Shown here: in pieces, positions 20,087 through 29,556 of the stretch
How positions within the stretch are numbered: the stretch's first letter is position 1
How the letters are laid out: every line of letters starts with the position of its first letter
From: Flavobacteriaceae bacterium
GTDB taxonomy: Bacteria; Bacteroidota; Bacteroidia; Flavobacteriales; Flavobacteriaceae
Assembly (NCBI GenBank): GCA_002728855.1
Contig: PBWA01000013.1
Coordinates: 37,827 to 101,826 of the forward strand
Reading direction: 5' to 3'
DNA: 64,000 nt
Translations under genes and position numbers: made by a program
The notes under the pieces: generated by a model
Database searches by the model: none
Told to the model about the DNA's origin: nothing
The model's input: the letters and a program-made list of their open reading frames with translations, nothing else

Positions 20087-21511
20087 TTAAATTTCAATAG
20101 GAATACCAAAATAAAATTCTAGTACTTTCAATTTAAAAATATAGTCATATTTTGCTCTTACTAGATCTGAAACAGCTGCCTCATATCTTTGCTTTATCTG
20201 AACAAAGTCAAAAGAGTTTAAAACTCCTGCTTCAAATCGACTGAAAGAATCATTATAAGCCTTTTCACGTGCATCAACTGTTCTTTGAGATGCTTCATAA
20301 AGTTTGTATGCGCCTTTGGTATCATTATATGCTTGATTTATAGTATTTTCAAGATCTAGCTTTGTTTGTTCAAATTGATTTTTAAACCTCTCTAAATTTA
20401 CTCTTGATCTTTCAACATTGTTTCTTGCGCTATTCCCATTAAAAACAGGAATACTTAATTGAACTCCAAAATTATGACCTTCATTTAAATCAATTTGATC
20501 AAAAACAGGTAACGGACCTACTGTTTCTCTTTCTTCTATACTAGTTAAAACTTGATCTCCAGTTGTTGAGACAAATCCAATTGGAACAAAATTATAATTA
20601 CCTGTACCTTTTAAACGATCTGAATATGAAATCCTAGAGCTATATCCATAAAAAGCTGCTAAACTAGGTTGAAGCGAGGACTTAGCAAGTTTGATATCAT
20701 TTTCTGCAATTTCAACATTAGTAATTGCAAGTTTTATATCATTTCTAAATGACAGTGCTTTCTCAAAAATATCTTTGGGACTCTCCATAAGAATTTGTGA
20801 AAAGGGCACTTCAAAATCTTCTTGTGCAATATTAAAATTTTCATAATCTGTTATTAATAACACTTGTGCTAAATTAATTTTCGTTAATCTTAGATTATTT
20901 TCAGCTGAAATTACAGACTGTTCTTGAGAAGCTAAATTTGCTTCAATTTCAAGAAGATCAGCTTTTATTCTCACTCCTGCATCAACTAAATTCTTAGTTC
21001 TAATTAGATCTTTTTTTGTGATTTCCAGTTGTGTCTTTTGAACTTCTAAAATTTCTCTATTAAACATAACTTGTAAATAAGAATTAGCAACAAATAATAA
21101 GATGTCATCTTTTATATCATCAAGTTGATATTGCCTTGCTAATAAGGATAAATTTGCTCGATGAAGTTGGTTAATATTACTTAAACCCCTGTAAATAGAA
21201 ACTCCTACATTTGCTCCCATAGAGGTATATTGCGTAGTTAAATTTTCAAGTATCCCAGTAGTTATGTTTTGATTTAATCCAACATTCCAGGAATGATTTG
21301 TTTGAATATTAATTGATGGGAAAAAATTACCAATGGCATCAGATTTATCAATTTCAGCACTTTCATACTCAAGCTCTGATTGCTTGATAGAAATATTTTT
21401 CTCAATTGCAAGCAAAACACAATCTTCAAGTGTTAGAATGGTTTGCTGACCATTGGTAAATCCTGAAAAATAAAACATTAAAACCGGTAAAAAAAATCTT
21501 ATTACTTTCAT
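20087..21511 (-). CDS. TolC family outer membrane efflux protein
   Basis: LTLEDCVLLAIEKNISIKQSELE and repeated helical barrel pattern; adjacent to adaptor and ABC permeases. Confidence 0.93.
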   Translation of the reverse strand: MKVIRFFLPVLMFYFSGFTNGQQTILTLEDCVLLAIEKNISIKQSELEYESAEIDKSDAIGNFFPSINIQTNHSWNVGLNQNITTGILENLTTQYTSMGANVGVSIYRGLSNINQLHRANLSLLARQYQLDDIKDDILLFVANSYLQVMFNREILEVQKTQLEITKKDLIRTKNLVDAGVRIKADLLEIEANLASQEQSVISAENNLRLTKINLAQVLLITDYENFNIAQEDFEVPFSQILMESPKDIFEKALSFRNDIKLAITNVEIAENDIKLAKSSLQPSLAAFYGYSSRISYSDRLKGTGNYNFVPIGFVSTTGDQVLTSIEERETVGPLPVFDQIDLNEGHNFGVQLSIPVFNGNSARNNVERSRVNLERFKNQFEQTKLDLENTINQAYNDTKGAYKLYEASQRTVDAREKAYNDSFSRFEAGVLNSFDFVQIKQRYEAAVSDLVRAKYDYIFKLKVLEFYFGIPIEI

Positions 21512-21536
21512 TTCTAATATATATGTTAAAATCTAT

Positions 21537-22700
21537 TTATTCTTCTTTATCTTCTTCAAATTCACCCTCTTGATTTTGGCCAGTATCTTCATTTTCCTCT
21601 ATTTTCTTTGATTCTGTTTTATTCCAGACTTTAATCTTTTGATCCATTTTAATGCCAGAAAGTATTTCTACATTTATTCCATCTGAAATTCCAATTTCAA
21701 CATCTCTTCTTTCAAATTTTTGATCACCGAGCAAAACTTCTACATATGCTTTTTCAGTCTTTCTGTCAAACTGAAGAAGTGATTCAGCAATAGCCATTAT
21801 ACTATCTTTGCGTTCCAAAACTATTGAAGCATTTGCACTATATCCAGCTCTGACAGAAATTGAATCATTTAGAAAAACGTCTCCTTCAATTTTAAATTGA
21901 ACAACTCCCTGTTCTTCATTCCCTTTGGGGGCTATAAACTTTAATCTAGCATCCATTTGCTTTCCTTGTATAGCGGCAAGATTAACTTTTAAAGGCATAC
22001 CTATTATTAATTTGTCAACATCTGCTTCATCAACTTTGCCTTCAAAAATCATTTTTTTTAGGTCTGCTATGGTGGCAATAGTTGTACCAGCATTAAAACT
22101 ATTACTTTCAATGACCTGATCTCCTCTTTTAACTGGAATTTCAAGAATAGTTCCTGGAACTGTAGCTCTTATGTTTGTGTTGGCTAGGGAAGATCCGCCA
22201 GCAGATCCTAATCTAATTATTTGTAAATCTGATTTTGCATTTCTTACATCTTGTCTAGCTTGATCAAATCTTAGTTGAGAATTTTCAAAATCTTGTTTAG
22301 AAATAATTTCTTTTTCAAATAACGCTTTATTTCTTTTAAAATCTATTTCAGCATTTTTTAAAATAATTCTTGAATTTGCAAGTCTCCCTTCGGCACTATT
22401 TAAGGCTTGTTCGTTAGGCACTACCTTAATCTTAGCAAGTAAATCACCATTGCTTACAAGATCTCCTTCTTCTACATAAAGTTTTTCAATAATTCCGGGA
22501 ATTTGAGGTTTAATTTCTACCTCATCCTCTGGTATCACTTTCCCAGTAACAACTGTTTTTCTTTCAATCGAGGTAATAAATGGGTCCTGTGTATCATATT
22601 CAATGATACTTTTACTATTTGTTTTAATGAAATAGAGAGCAGCAAATAAAACTCCAAAAAGTAAAATTGCAATCCCTAAATATCTAAAAATTTTTTTCAT
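21537..22700 (-). CDS. Periplasmic adaptor (HlyD/MacA-like) subunit
   Basis: GKVIPEDEVEIKPQIPGIIEKLYVEEGDLVSNGDLLAKI; barrel-sandwich and coiled-coil pattern; acidic C-terminal tail. Confidence 0.92.
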   Translation of the reverse strand: MKKIFRYLGIAILLFGVLFAALYFIKTNSKSIIEYDTQDPFITSIERKTVVTGKVIPEDEVEIKPQIPGIIEKLYVEEGDLVSNGDLLAKIKVVPNEQALNSAEGRLANSRIILKNAEIDFKRNKALFEKEIISKQDFENSQLRFDQARQDVRNAKSDLQIIRLGSAGGSSLANTNIRATVPGTILEIPVKRGDQVIESNSFNAGTTIATIADLKKMIFEGKVDEADVDKLIIGMPLKVNLAAIQGKQMDARLKFIAPKGNEEQGVVQFKIEGDVFLNDSISVRAGYSANASIVLERKDSIMAIAESLLQFDRKTEKAYVEVLLGDQKFERRDVEIGISDGINVEILSGIKMDQKIKVWNKTESKKIEENEDTGQNQEGEFEEDKEE

Positions 22701-22718
22701 AATTATATAAATTTAAAT

Positions 22719-23996
22719 TTATTCTTCTCTTAGTGCGTCTATTGGTTTGATTGATACGGCTCTTTGTGCTGGAATTAATCCGATTAATGTCCCTAGGGTT
22801 ATAATTATTATTAAAACTCCTATCACATATGGGATAGGAACAGTTGGATTTGTATAGGGATAATCTGTGATATCAGCAGTAGCTGAATTTATAGCAAAAA
22901 GAACAAGCGCTCCAAGAACTATTCCAATTATACCAGCAATAAAAGTTAAAAAAACTGATTCAAGAATTATTTGAGTTTTAACTTCTGAGGGGGTTGCTCC
23001 AAGTGCACGTCTTATTCCTAATTCTTTTGTTCTTTCCTTCACAGAAATAAGTAAAATATTTCCAATTCCAACAACACCTGCTATTATTGTAGCCAGTCCT
23101 ACAACAAGTGAAAGAAAGGTCATCCCCTTGGAAAATCCTACTATTTTGCCAAAAATTTCTCCAAGATTTATAAAACCAAAAGCTTCTTCATCCTTTGGTG
23201 AAACTTTGTGAGCTCGTTTTAAAGTTGCCTCAATTTGTTCTTCAATTTTAACTGGATCTTCATTGTCATATGCTGCAAGGAAAAAGAAATTGACATAATC
23301 ACCATAATTATACATCCTATTAAATGTTGTGAAGGGAATAAATATATCTCCATCACTTTCAAAACCTCCGCCCTCTACATATTTATGAACTCCTATTACC
23401 TGAAAGTAAGTATTGTTAATTCTTATATATTCGCCTATCGGATCTTCATTAGGTTCAAATAATTCTTTTACAGTTCTCTCACCGATAACACATACTTTTC
23501 TCTCTAATTCAAGATCTTTTTCATTTATAAACCTTCCTCCATCATAAATCTTTTTACTGACAATTCTTGTATATTCGGGAGTATCTCCATAAAGAGCATA
23601 ATTTTCAGATTTGTTTTTTCTTATAACCAGAGGTGGAGATCCTCCATCAAAAACTCCTCTGACATTTCTAGGAGTGATAAATTGAATTCCAGGGACACTC
23701 TTTTTTAACATTTCAGCATCTTGAATAACAAGTTTTGGATTTCTCCCTATTTTAAAACCTGCATAGGGTAAACTTGTCCTTTGGGTCCAAACTCCCATTG
23801 AATTCATAGCTAAATTTCTAAAAGCTCTTTCAAATCCATTATCAAGTCCCTTTGCAGCACCAGCAAGTGTTATGTATATAAATATTCCCCACAATACTCC
23901 TATAACAGTTATAATTGTTCTAGTTTTATTCTTAGAAATAGAACTAAATATTTCTTGCCAAGTATCTCTATCAAAAATTATTTTTAAACTATTCAT
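22719..23996 (-). CDS. ABC transporter permease (MacB-like, FtsX domain)
   Basis: KTRTIITVIGVLWGIFIYITLAGA; VKERTKELGIRRALGATPSEV; LIPAQRAVSIKPIDALREE. Confidence 0.93.
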   Translation of the reverse strand: MNSLKIIFDRDTWQEIFSSISKNKTRTIITVIGVLWGIFIYITLAGAAKGLDNGFERAFRNLAMNSMGVWTQRTSLPYAGFKIGRNPKLVIQDAEMLKKSVPGIQFITPRNVRGVFDGGSPPLVIRKNKSENYALYGDTPEYTRIVSKKIYDGGRFINEKDLELERKVCVIGERTVKELFEPNEDPIGEYIRINNTYFQVIGVHKYVEGGGFESDGDIFIPFTTFNRMYNYGDYVNFFFLAAYDNEDPVKIEEQIEATLKRAHKVSPKDEEAFGFINLGEIFGKIVGFSKGMTFLSLVVGLATIIAGVVGIGNILLISVKERTKELGIRRALGATPSEVKTQIILESVFLTFIAGIIGIVLGALVLFAINSATADITDYPYTNPTVPIPYVIGVLIIIITLGTLIGLIPAQRAVSIKPIDALREE

Positions 23997-25221
23997 CTCT
24001 TAGAGCAATTATAGGTTTTATTCTTGCAGCCCGTTTTGCAGGGATATATCCAGCGACACCTCCAAATATGACAAGTATAAAGGTTGAAACTATTGCTGTA
24101 GAGAGATCCACGTAGGGATTTTTAATAAAATAATCTTCCTCAAGAGCAGTTCCAATATTTCTAAGCAAAGCCATTCCAGAAGCTAAACCAAAATATCCGG
24201 AAATTAAGGTAATAAAAATAGACTCTTGTAGTATCATCAATATTACACTTTTAGGACTTGCGCCTAATGCTTTTCTAATCCCCAACTCTTTTGTTCTCTC
24301 CTTTACTACAAATACCATGATATTAGATATTCCAATTATCCCAGCGATCAAAGTTCCTATTGCAACAAATATTACAATTGCCTCTAATACACCAGCAAAA
24401 TCCTCATTTCGCTTTAATTCATCAGCAACATTTCTAATAAATATTCCGCTTTGATCTGTTGGATCAATACTTTTTTTCTTTTTGAGAAAAAGACGTAACT
24501 TTTTTTCAAAAGAAATTGCGCCAGAGTGACCAATAGATGGCTTGTATGCAATAATAATTTGATCAACCTTGTCATTCGCTTTTTCAATTAATTGTCTTGT
24601 TGTATAAGGAATATAGATAAAACTTTCCTCATTATCTCCCCCAGCATCCTGAAATACTCCGATGACCTTAAAAGCAATCTTTCCTATATCCAAATATTTG
24701 CCCATTGGATCGTCTTCTCCAAAAAGATCATTTGCAACTTTTCTGCCAATAACTGCATATTTAGTTCTATCTTTTACGTCTGCCTCATTGATAAATCGCC
24801 CTTTCATAATTATTGTTTTTTCAGACGCCTGATGAGATGGTGCTACAGCTCTTGTTGTATAATTATCAGATTTATTATTGTACTTTACAGATGCGCCTCT
24901 TGAAATTCTTGGAGTAATATATTCAATGAATAATGGGAAATTAATCTTTATATCTTCAATATCTTTATTTTCAAGTTCAATTCTTCTCTTAGCTTTATAG
25001 CCTTTATATGGCTTTGATGTACTACCGGGAAAAATTCTAAGAACATTTGTCGCATCATCAACAAAAAATTCATTAAAAGTATTTTGAAGTCCATTACCAA
25101 AACCAGAAAGTATAACAAAAATGAATATACCTAAAGCAACTGTAAACCCAGAAAGAATAGTTCTAAGTTTATTCTTTTTAATTGTCTCAAATATTTCCTG
25201 CCAACTATCTCTGCTAAACAT
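23989..25221 (-). CDS. ABC transporter permease (MacB-like, FtsX domain)
   Basis: KLRTILSGFTVALGIFIFVIL; VKERTKELGIRKALGASPKSV; YIPAKRAARIKPIIALRDE; paralog of the neighbouring permease. Confidence 0.93.
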   Translation of the reverse strand: MFSRDSWQEIFETIKKNKLRTILSGFTVALGIFIFVILSGFGNGLQNTFNEFFVDDATNVLRIFPGSTSKPYKGYKAKRRIELENKDIEDIKINFPLFIEYITPRISRGASVKYNNKSDNYTTRAVAPSHQASEKTIIMKGRFINEADVKDRTKYAVIGRKVANDLFGEDDPMGKYLDIGKIAFKVIGVFQDAGGDNEESFIYIPYTTRQLIEKANDKVDQIIIAYKPSIGHSGAISFEKKLRLFLKKKKSIDPTDQSGIFIRNVADELKRNEDFAGVLEAIVIFVAIGTLIAGIIGISNIMVFVVKERTKELGIRKALGASPKSVILMILQESIFITLISGYFGLASGMALLRNIGTALEEDYFIKNPYVDLSTAIVSTFILVIFGGVAGYIPAKRAARIKPIIALRDE

Positions 25222-25222
25222 T

Positions 25223-25915
25223 TTACTTTACTATTACTTGTTTTATTTTCTTATCCTCAACAATAATTCCATCCTTCAATTTGACTATTCTCTTACACAT
25301 TTTAGCGATATCATCTTCATGAGTAACAACTAAAATCGTTTTACCCTCATTATTGATTTTTTGTATTAAGCCCATTATTTCATAAGATGTTGATGAATCC
25401 AATGCACCTGTTGGTTCATCAGCAAGAAGAACCTTAGGTTTTGATGCCATGGCTCTTGCAATAGCAACCCTTTGTTTCTGACCTCCAGATAATTCACTTG
25501 GTAAATGAGTTGCCCATGGTTTTAGACTTACACTATCTAGATATTCCATAGCCTGTTTTTGTCTTTCTTTTCTTGATACCCCCTGATAATAAAGTGGTAA
25601 AGAAACATTCTCAAGTGCATTTTTATAATTTATCAAATTAAAAGATTGAAAGACAAAACCTAAAAATAGATTTCTATACTTAGCTGCTTTCTTTTCATTT
25701 AAATTTTCGATTAAAACATCATCTAAATAATAACTTCCTTCATCAGCAACATCAAGCATTCCTAAAATATTTAACAGTGTCGACTTCCCTGATCCCGAAG
25801 ATCCCATTATTGCAACTAACTCTCCCTTTTCAATATTGAGGTTTATTCCCTTAAGAACATGAAGCGAGGTAGCCCCAGTTTTGTATGATTTATGTAGACT
25901 TTTAAGCTTTATCAT
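25223..25915 (-). CDS. ABC transporter ATP-binding protein (MacB/LolD type)
   Basis: Walker A GSSGSGKSTLL; signature LSGGQKQRVAIARAM; Walker B VLLADEPTGALDS. Confidence 0.95.
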   Translation of the reverse strand: MIKLKSLHKSYKTGATSLHVLKGINLNIEKGELVAIMGSSGSGKSTLLNILGMLDVADEGSYYLDDVLIENLNEKKAAKYRNLFLGFVFQSFNLINYKNALENVSLPLYYQGVSRKERQKQAMEYLDSVSLKPWATHLPSELSGGQKQRVAIARAMASKPKVLLADEPTGALDSSTSYEIMGLIQKINNEGKTILVVTHEDDIAKMCKRIVKLKDGIIVEDKKIKQVIVK

Positions 25916-25959
25916 ATATTCAAATTCTTTGCAATATTAGTGAATTTAATTTGCTACCA

Positions 25960-26412
25960 TTAATATAATTCCATAATTGTTTTTAATATTTTTTTTATAT
26001 GAATAATTTCATCAGCAGTAACAAAAAATTTATTTTGAGAGAAGAAAAATTTACTAAAAAATAAATTGTTCGATTTAATAATTAAATTGTAGAAAAAAAT
26101 TATTGAAAGGCCAAAAATTATTACAAGACCCGAATCTTTATAAGCTTTTAAAGTATTGAAAAAATGCTCAAAAGATTTTCTGCCTCTTGAAGTAATTCTA
26201 CATTTTGTTTTAGGATAATTGTTTTGAAATGTTTTTTCAATCTTAATATATCCAGCATTTTTGAGCTTTTTCAGTTGAATACTTAAATTTCCTTGAGAAG
26301 CATTTGTTTTTTCTTTTAAAAAAGAAAAATTACAATTATCCACTGTCAAAAGTATTGACATTACTTCAAGTCTTATCTGATTTAAAAATACTTTATTTAA
26401 ATTTTTATTCAT
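25960..26412 (-). CDS. Winged-helix transcriptional regulator (HTH_34-like) with a C-terminal hydrophobic segment
   Basis: LNQIRLEVMSILLTVDNCNFSFLKEKTNASQGNLSIQLKKLKNAGYIKIEK..CRITSRGRKSFEHF, then VIIFGLSIIFFYNLII. Confidence 0.75.
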   Translation of the reverse strand: MNKNLNKVFLNQIRLEVMSILLTVDNCNFSFLKEKTNASQGNLSIQLKKLKNAGYIKIEKTFQNNYPKTKCRITSRGRKSFEHFFNTLKAYKDSGLVIIFGLSIIFFYNLIIKSNNLFFSKFFFSQNKFFVTADEIIHIKKILKTIMELY

Positions 26413-26973
26413 TTATTTTTTATAATAGAGACTCAGCCCTGGTAATAAAAAGCCAAAGAAAATAGCGGCCGAATTAATTAACAATAAATTTAAATCAGGG
26501 TTTGTTAAAATATATAAATAAATGAAAAGTAAAATAATTCCACCAATACTTATAGAATTATTCCTTATAATTCTCCCAGTGGTTAAAGTAGTTACTCCAA
26601 TTAAAAATATAATTGATGCAACAGGAAAGTCTCCAATGATTAGAGATGAAAGAATTAATATAAGCCATGAAACTCCAAAGACACCCCATATAATAGATAA
26701 GGATCTTCCAATAATAGTTTGAAATCCCATTTTCTGAACTATTTTAATGTTGTAATACATAGTATAGATTAATCCTGTTAATGGAAGTACTGTCCAATAT
26801 ATTAAAGCAGAATACTTTGACATTTCAACAATTGAACTAAAGAAATAATGAAAAAGACTCATTGAAATAGTTAAAACTCCCCAAAAAATAAAATTAAACG
26901 CCAATGGTTTTAAATCCTCTTTCGTTTTATTAATTGCATCATTTATTATTTTAATTTGATTTTCTGCTTTCAT
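26413..26973 (-). CDS. Multi-pass membrane protein of unknown function
   Basis: Several hydrophobic spans; stop codon abuts the start of the downstream winged-helix gene. Confidence 0.7.
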   Translation of the reverse strand: MKAENQIKIINDAINKTKEDLKPLAFNFIFWGVLTISMSLFHYFFSSIVEMSKYSALIYWTVLPLTGLIYTMYYNIKIVQKMGFQTIIGRSLSIIWGVFGVSWLILILSSLIIGDFPVASIIFLIGVTTLTTGRIIRNNSISIGGIILLFIYLYILTNPDLNLLLINSAAIFFGFLLPGLSLYYKK

Positions 26974-27034
26974 TTTTAAAAATTAATACAAATATAAACT
27001 AGTTTACAAAATAAACTATAATTATGAAAAAAAA

Positions 27035-27250
27035 TTAATTACTCTTCAATACCCTGTAAATTCTCCATCCGACAAAAGCCACAAGTATATATGGAATAAT
27101 TGCTAAATATTTTATTCCATCATTAATTCCTTCAGCCATTTCTTGACCTTCCTGAGATTCTATAACTGCTCTACACATAGAGCATTGGGAGTAAGAATCA
27201 AATGAAATTATGAGTAAAAAAAGTAGAATAATTTTAATTTTCATTACCAT
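27035..27250 (-). CDS. Small exported protein with CSMC motif and C-terminal TM segment
   Basis: Signal-peptide-like N-terminus, QCSMCRAVIESQEG, then YLAIIPYILVAFVGWRIYRVL; next to cytochrome oxidase assembly genes. Confidence 0.7.
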   Translation of the reverse strand: MVMKIKIILLFLLIISFDSYSQCSMCRAVIESQEGQEMAEGINDGIKYLAIIPYILVAFVGWRIYRVLKSN

Positions 27251-27257
27251 GAGTTTT

Positions 27258-27776
27258 TTAATAATATGGAGAAATCATAATATAAACTATTACACCAGTT
27301 ATAGCAATGTAAAGCCACATCGGGAATGTTACTTTTGCTATTCTTCTATGGCTGTCAAAATGCCTAGATATAGCCCTAACGTATGTTATCAATACAAGAG
27401 GAATAATAAAAATTGAAAGAAATATATGCGTTATTAAAATAAAATAATAAAAATATTTAATGTACCCATCGCCACCAAATGGGGTTGGCTCTGAAGTCAT
27501 ATGATAAGCAACATACATAATTAAAAAAATCAATGATAATGCAATAGCTACTTTCATCAATACTTCATGTGTTTTTATTTTTTTTGCTTTAATTGCTAAA
27601 AGTGAGAAAATCAAAATAATGGCTGTCATACCATTGATTGTAGCGTAAATTGGAGGTAGAGAATAAAGCGGTTCAACATTAGGTAACCTGACATTAAATA
27701 ATATTAATACAACTAGAGGTATCAATATGGAAACAAATATTATTAACCCCTTATGTTTCAATTTTTCATTTTTCAT
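27258..27776 (-). CDS. DUF420 family membrane protein (CtaM-like)
   Basis: LPPIYATINGMTAIILIFSLLAIKAKKIKTHEVLMKVAI..YHMTSEPTPFGG; multi-TM; cox cluster. Confidence 0.85.
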   Translation of the reverse strand: MKNEKLKHKGLIIFVSILIPLVVLILFNVRLPNVEPLYSLPPIYATINGMTAIILIFSLLAIKAKKIKTHEVLMKVAIALSLIFLIMYVAYHMTSEPTPFGGDGYIKYFYYFILITHIFLSIFIIPLVLITYVRAISRHFDSHRRIAKVTFPMWLYIAITGVIVYIMISPYY

Positions 27777-27781
27777 TTTAC

Positions 27782-28480
27782 TTATTCTTTTAAAAGTATT
27801 TTAATATCTTGGATTAAAATATCAATATCATTTTTATTGTCTTCTCCTTCATCAATTCCTGAGTAATAGACTATTGGGTTATCAAAACTATCAACTCTAG
27901 ATCTTAAATAACCTTTCTTATCTATCAAAGCAAAATATCCCTGATGTTCAAAACCACCCGCAACATCTGGGTTTATGGCTGCAAATATATTAAATCCATA
28001 ATTAGCTAAATCAAAAACAGTTTTTTCATCACTTGTTAGAAAGTGCCAATTTTGTGATTTAACATTATATGATTCAGAATATTTTTTCAAAATATAAGGA
28101 CTATCGTATTCTGGATCAATGGTGAAAGATGCAATCCCAAAATCAGATCTTTCGTAAAAAAACTCATCTATGATTTTCATATTTTTATTCATTATTGGAC
28201 ATATTGTTGGACATGATGTAAAGAAAAACTCAACAATATAAACCTTACCTAAAAAATCTTCATTTCCTATTAATAAACTATCTTGATTAAACATCAAAAA
28301 CTCAGGAACTTTCTTTGGTTCATTATTAATATTAAGATATGAAAGAGGTTTTGCAGGGACAGACCTATTATCCTCAACTATTGATCCTGATGTTATTCGA
28401 TCAAATATTTTAGGAATAGAAAAAATTCCAAAAAGAAGAATAAGGACAAAAAGCCAAACAAAGTAGTAATATTTCCCCAT
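27782..28480 (-). CDS. SCO1/SenC family copper-dependent oxidase assembly protein
   Basis: FFFTSCPTICPIMNKNM (CxxxC copper motif); IASFTIDPEYDSPYILKKYSE; GFEHQGYFALIDKKGYLRSR. Confidence 0.92.
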   Translation of the reverse strand: MGKYYYFVWLFVLILLFGIFSIPKIFDRITSGSIVEDNRSVPAKPLSYLNINNEPKKVPEFLMFNQDSLLIGNEDFLGKVYIVEFFFTSCPTICPIMNKNMKIIDEFFYERSDFGIASFTIDPEYDSPYILKKYSESYNVKSQNWHFLTSDEKTVFDLANYGFNIFAAINPDVAGGFEHQGYFALIDKKGYLRSRVDSFDNPIVYYSGIDEGEDNKNDIDILIQDIKILLKE

Positions 28481-28488
28481 GTTTAATT

Positions 28489-29139
28489 TTAAGGTCTGTT
28501 ATATTTTTTTAAAGCTCTTCTATATTCTGCAAGGATAACCTTGACATCATCTACCATTTTATTATTAATTTCTGCGACAGACTGAGTATTAAATCCAAAT
28601 AAAATTCCTTCATCATCATCTCTTCCTCTAAGATTTTTCTCTTTATCAATTATAAATACCAAGGGTGTACTATCTGAATCAGTTAAAATAAATGGTATTT
28701 TCAAACTATTAAATAAAGTTTTAATTTCATCTGAATTTCCAAAAATAAATTTCCATTTGATCAGATCTGTCCCTACGCCCTCTTTTAATTTCATTTTAAG
28801 ATTTTCTATCTCTTTCTCCTGTCCATTTAATGAAACAATTACAAACTGAAAATCATTAAACTCATAGAATCGCTTATATATTTTCTGGTTGAGATTAAGT
28901 GCTTCTGTTTTTTTATTTATTACATCGCTGCCCCAAAAACCCAAAATAGAAATATTATCTTCAAATTTTATAATATCCCCAGATAGACTTTCCCATGATT
29001 TAATTTCATTTATATCCTCTGTGAGAATTGGTAATAAAGCAAAGTTATTTTTCCCTGATGCAAAAAAAAGATATATAAATACAGGGAAAACAAAAAGTAC
29101 AATCAGTACAAAATATTTTTTAGTATTGTTACTTAACAC
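28489..29139 (-). CDS. SCO/thioredoxin-fold-like membrane-anchored protein lacking the copper cysteines
   Basis: N-terminal TM; ISILGFWGSDVINKKTEALNLNQKIYKRF sits where Sco has its CxxxC; PLVFIIDKEKNLRGRDDDEG C-terminus. Confidence 0.6.
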   Translation of the reverse strand: MLSNNTKKYFVLIVLFVFPVFIYLFFASGKNNFALLPILTEDINEIKSWESLSGDIIKFEDNISILGFWGSDVINKKTEALNLNQKIYKRFYEFNDFQFVIVSLNGQEKEIENLKMKLKEGVGTDLIKWKFIFGNSDEIKTLFNSLKIPFILTDSDSTPLVFIIDKEKNLRGRDDDEGILFGFNTQSVAEINNKMVDDVKVILAEYRRALKKYNRP

Positions 29140-29156
29140 AGGAGTTTAAAATAAAG

Positions 29157-29540
29157 CTAAAAATTCCAACTGACAAATCCTTCAAACATAACATCAAAAA
29201 TATAATCAGCCTCAAGAAAAAGAATAAAAACTAAATATGGAATTAATATTACTAATGGTAAAACGACAGAGTTTTTTAGACTAGAATTTTCATCTCGCAT
29301 GTGCATGAAATCCCAAGTAATATAATATGCTTTTATGATAGTAAGAATTATAAAAATCCAATTAAGTAATTTCATTCTCATGAAATAGGCAGATAAAAAA
29401 TCAGGTTTTATAATACCCAAAGCAACTTCAATTATAGTGACAATTGACAAAAAAATAAGAACACCCCATATTTTTTGTTCATTTGATTTAAACTTGATCA
29501 AACCTCTAAAAATTTCTAGCTTATGTTCCTCTATTGACAT
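29157..29540 (-). CDS. Cytochrome c oxidase subunit IV-like protein
   Basis: Three hydrophobic spans; position between coxIII and sco; IFIILTIIKAYYITWDFMHMRDE. Confidence 0.82.
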   Translation of the reverse strand: MSIEEHKLEIFRGLIKFKSNEQKIWGVLIFLSIVTIIEVALGIIKPDFLSAYFMRMKLLNWIFIILTIIKAYYITWDFMHMRDENSSLKNSVVLPLVILIPYLVFILFLEADYIFDVMFEGFVSWNF

Positions 29541-29556
29541 TTTAATAATTTTTTTT

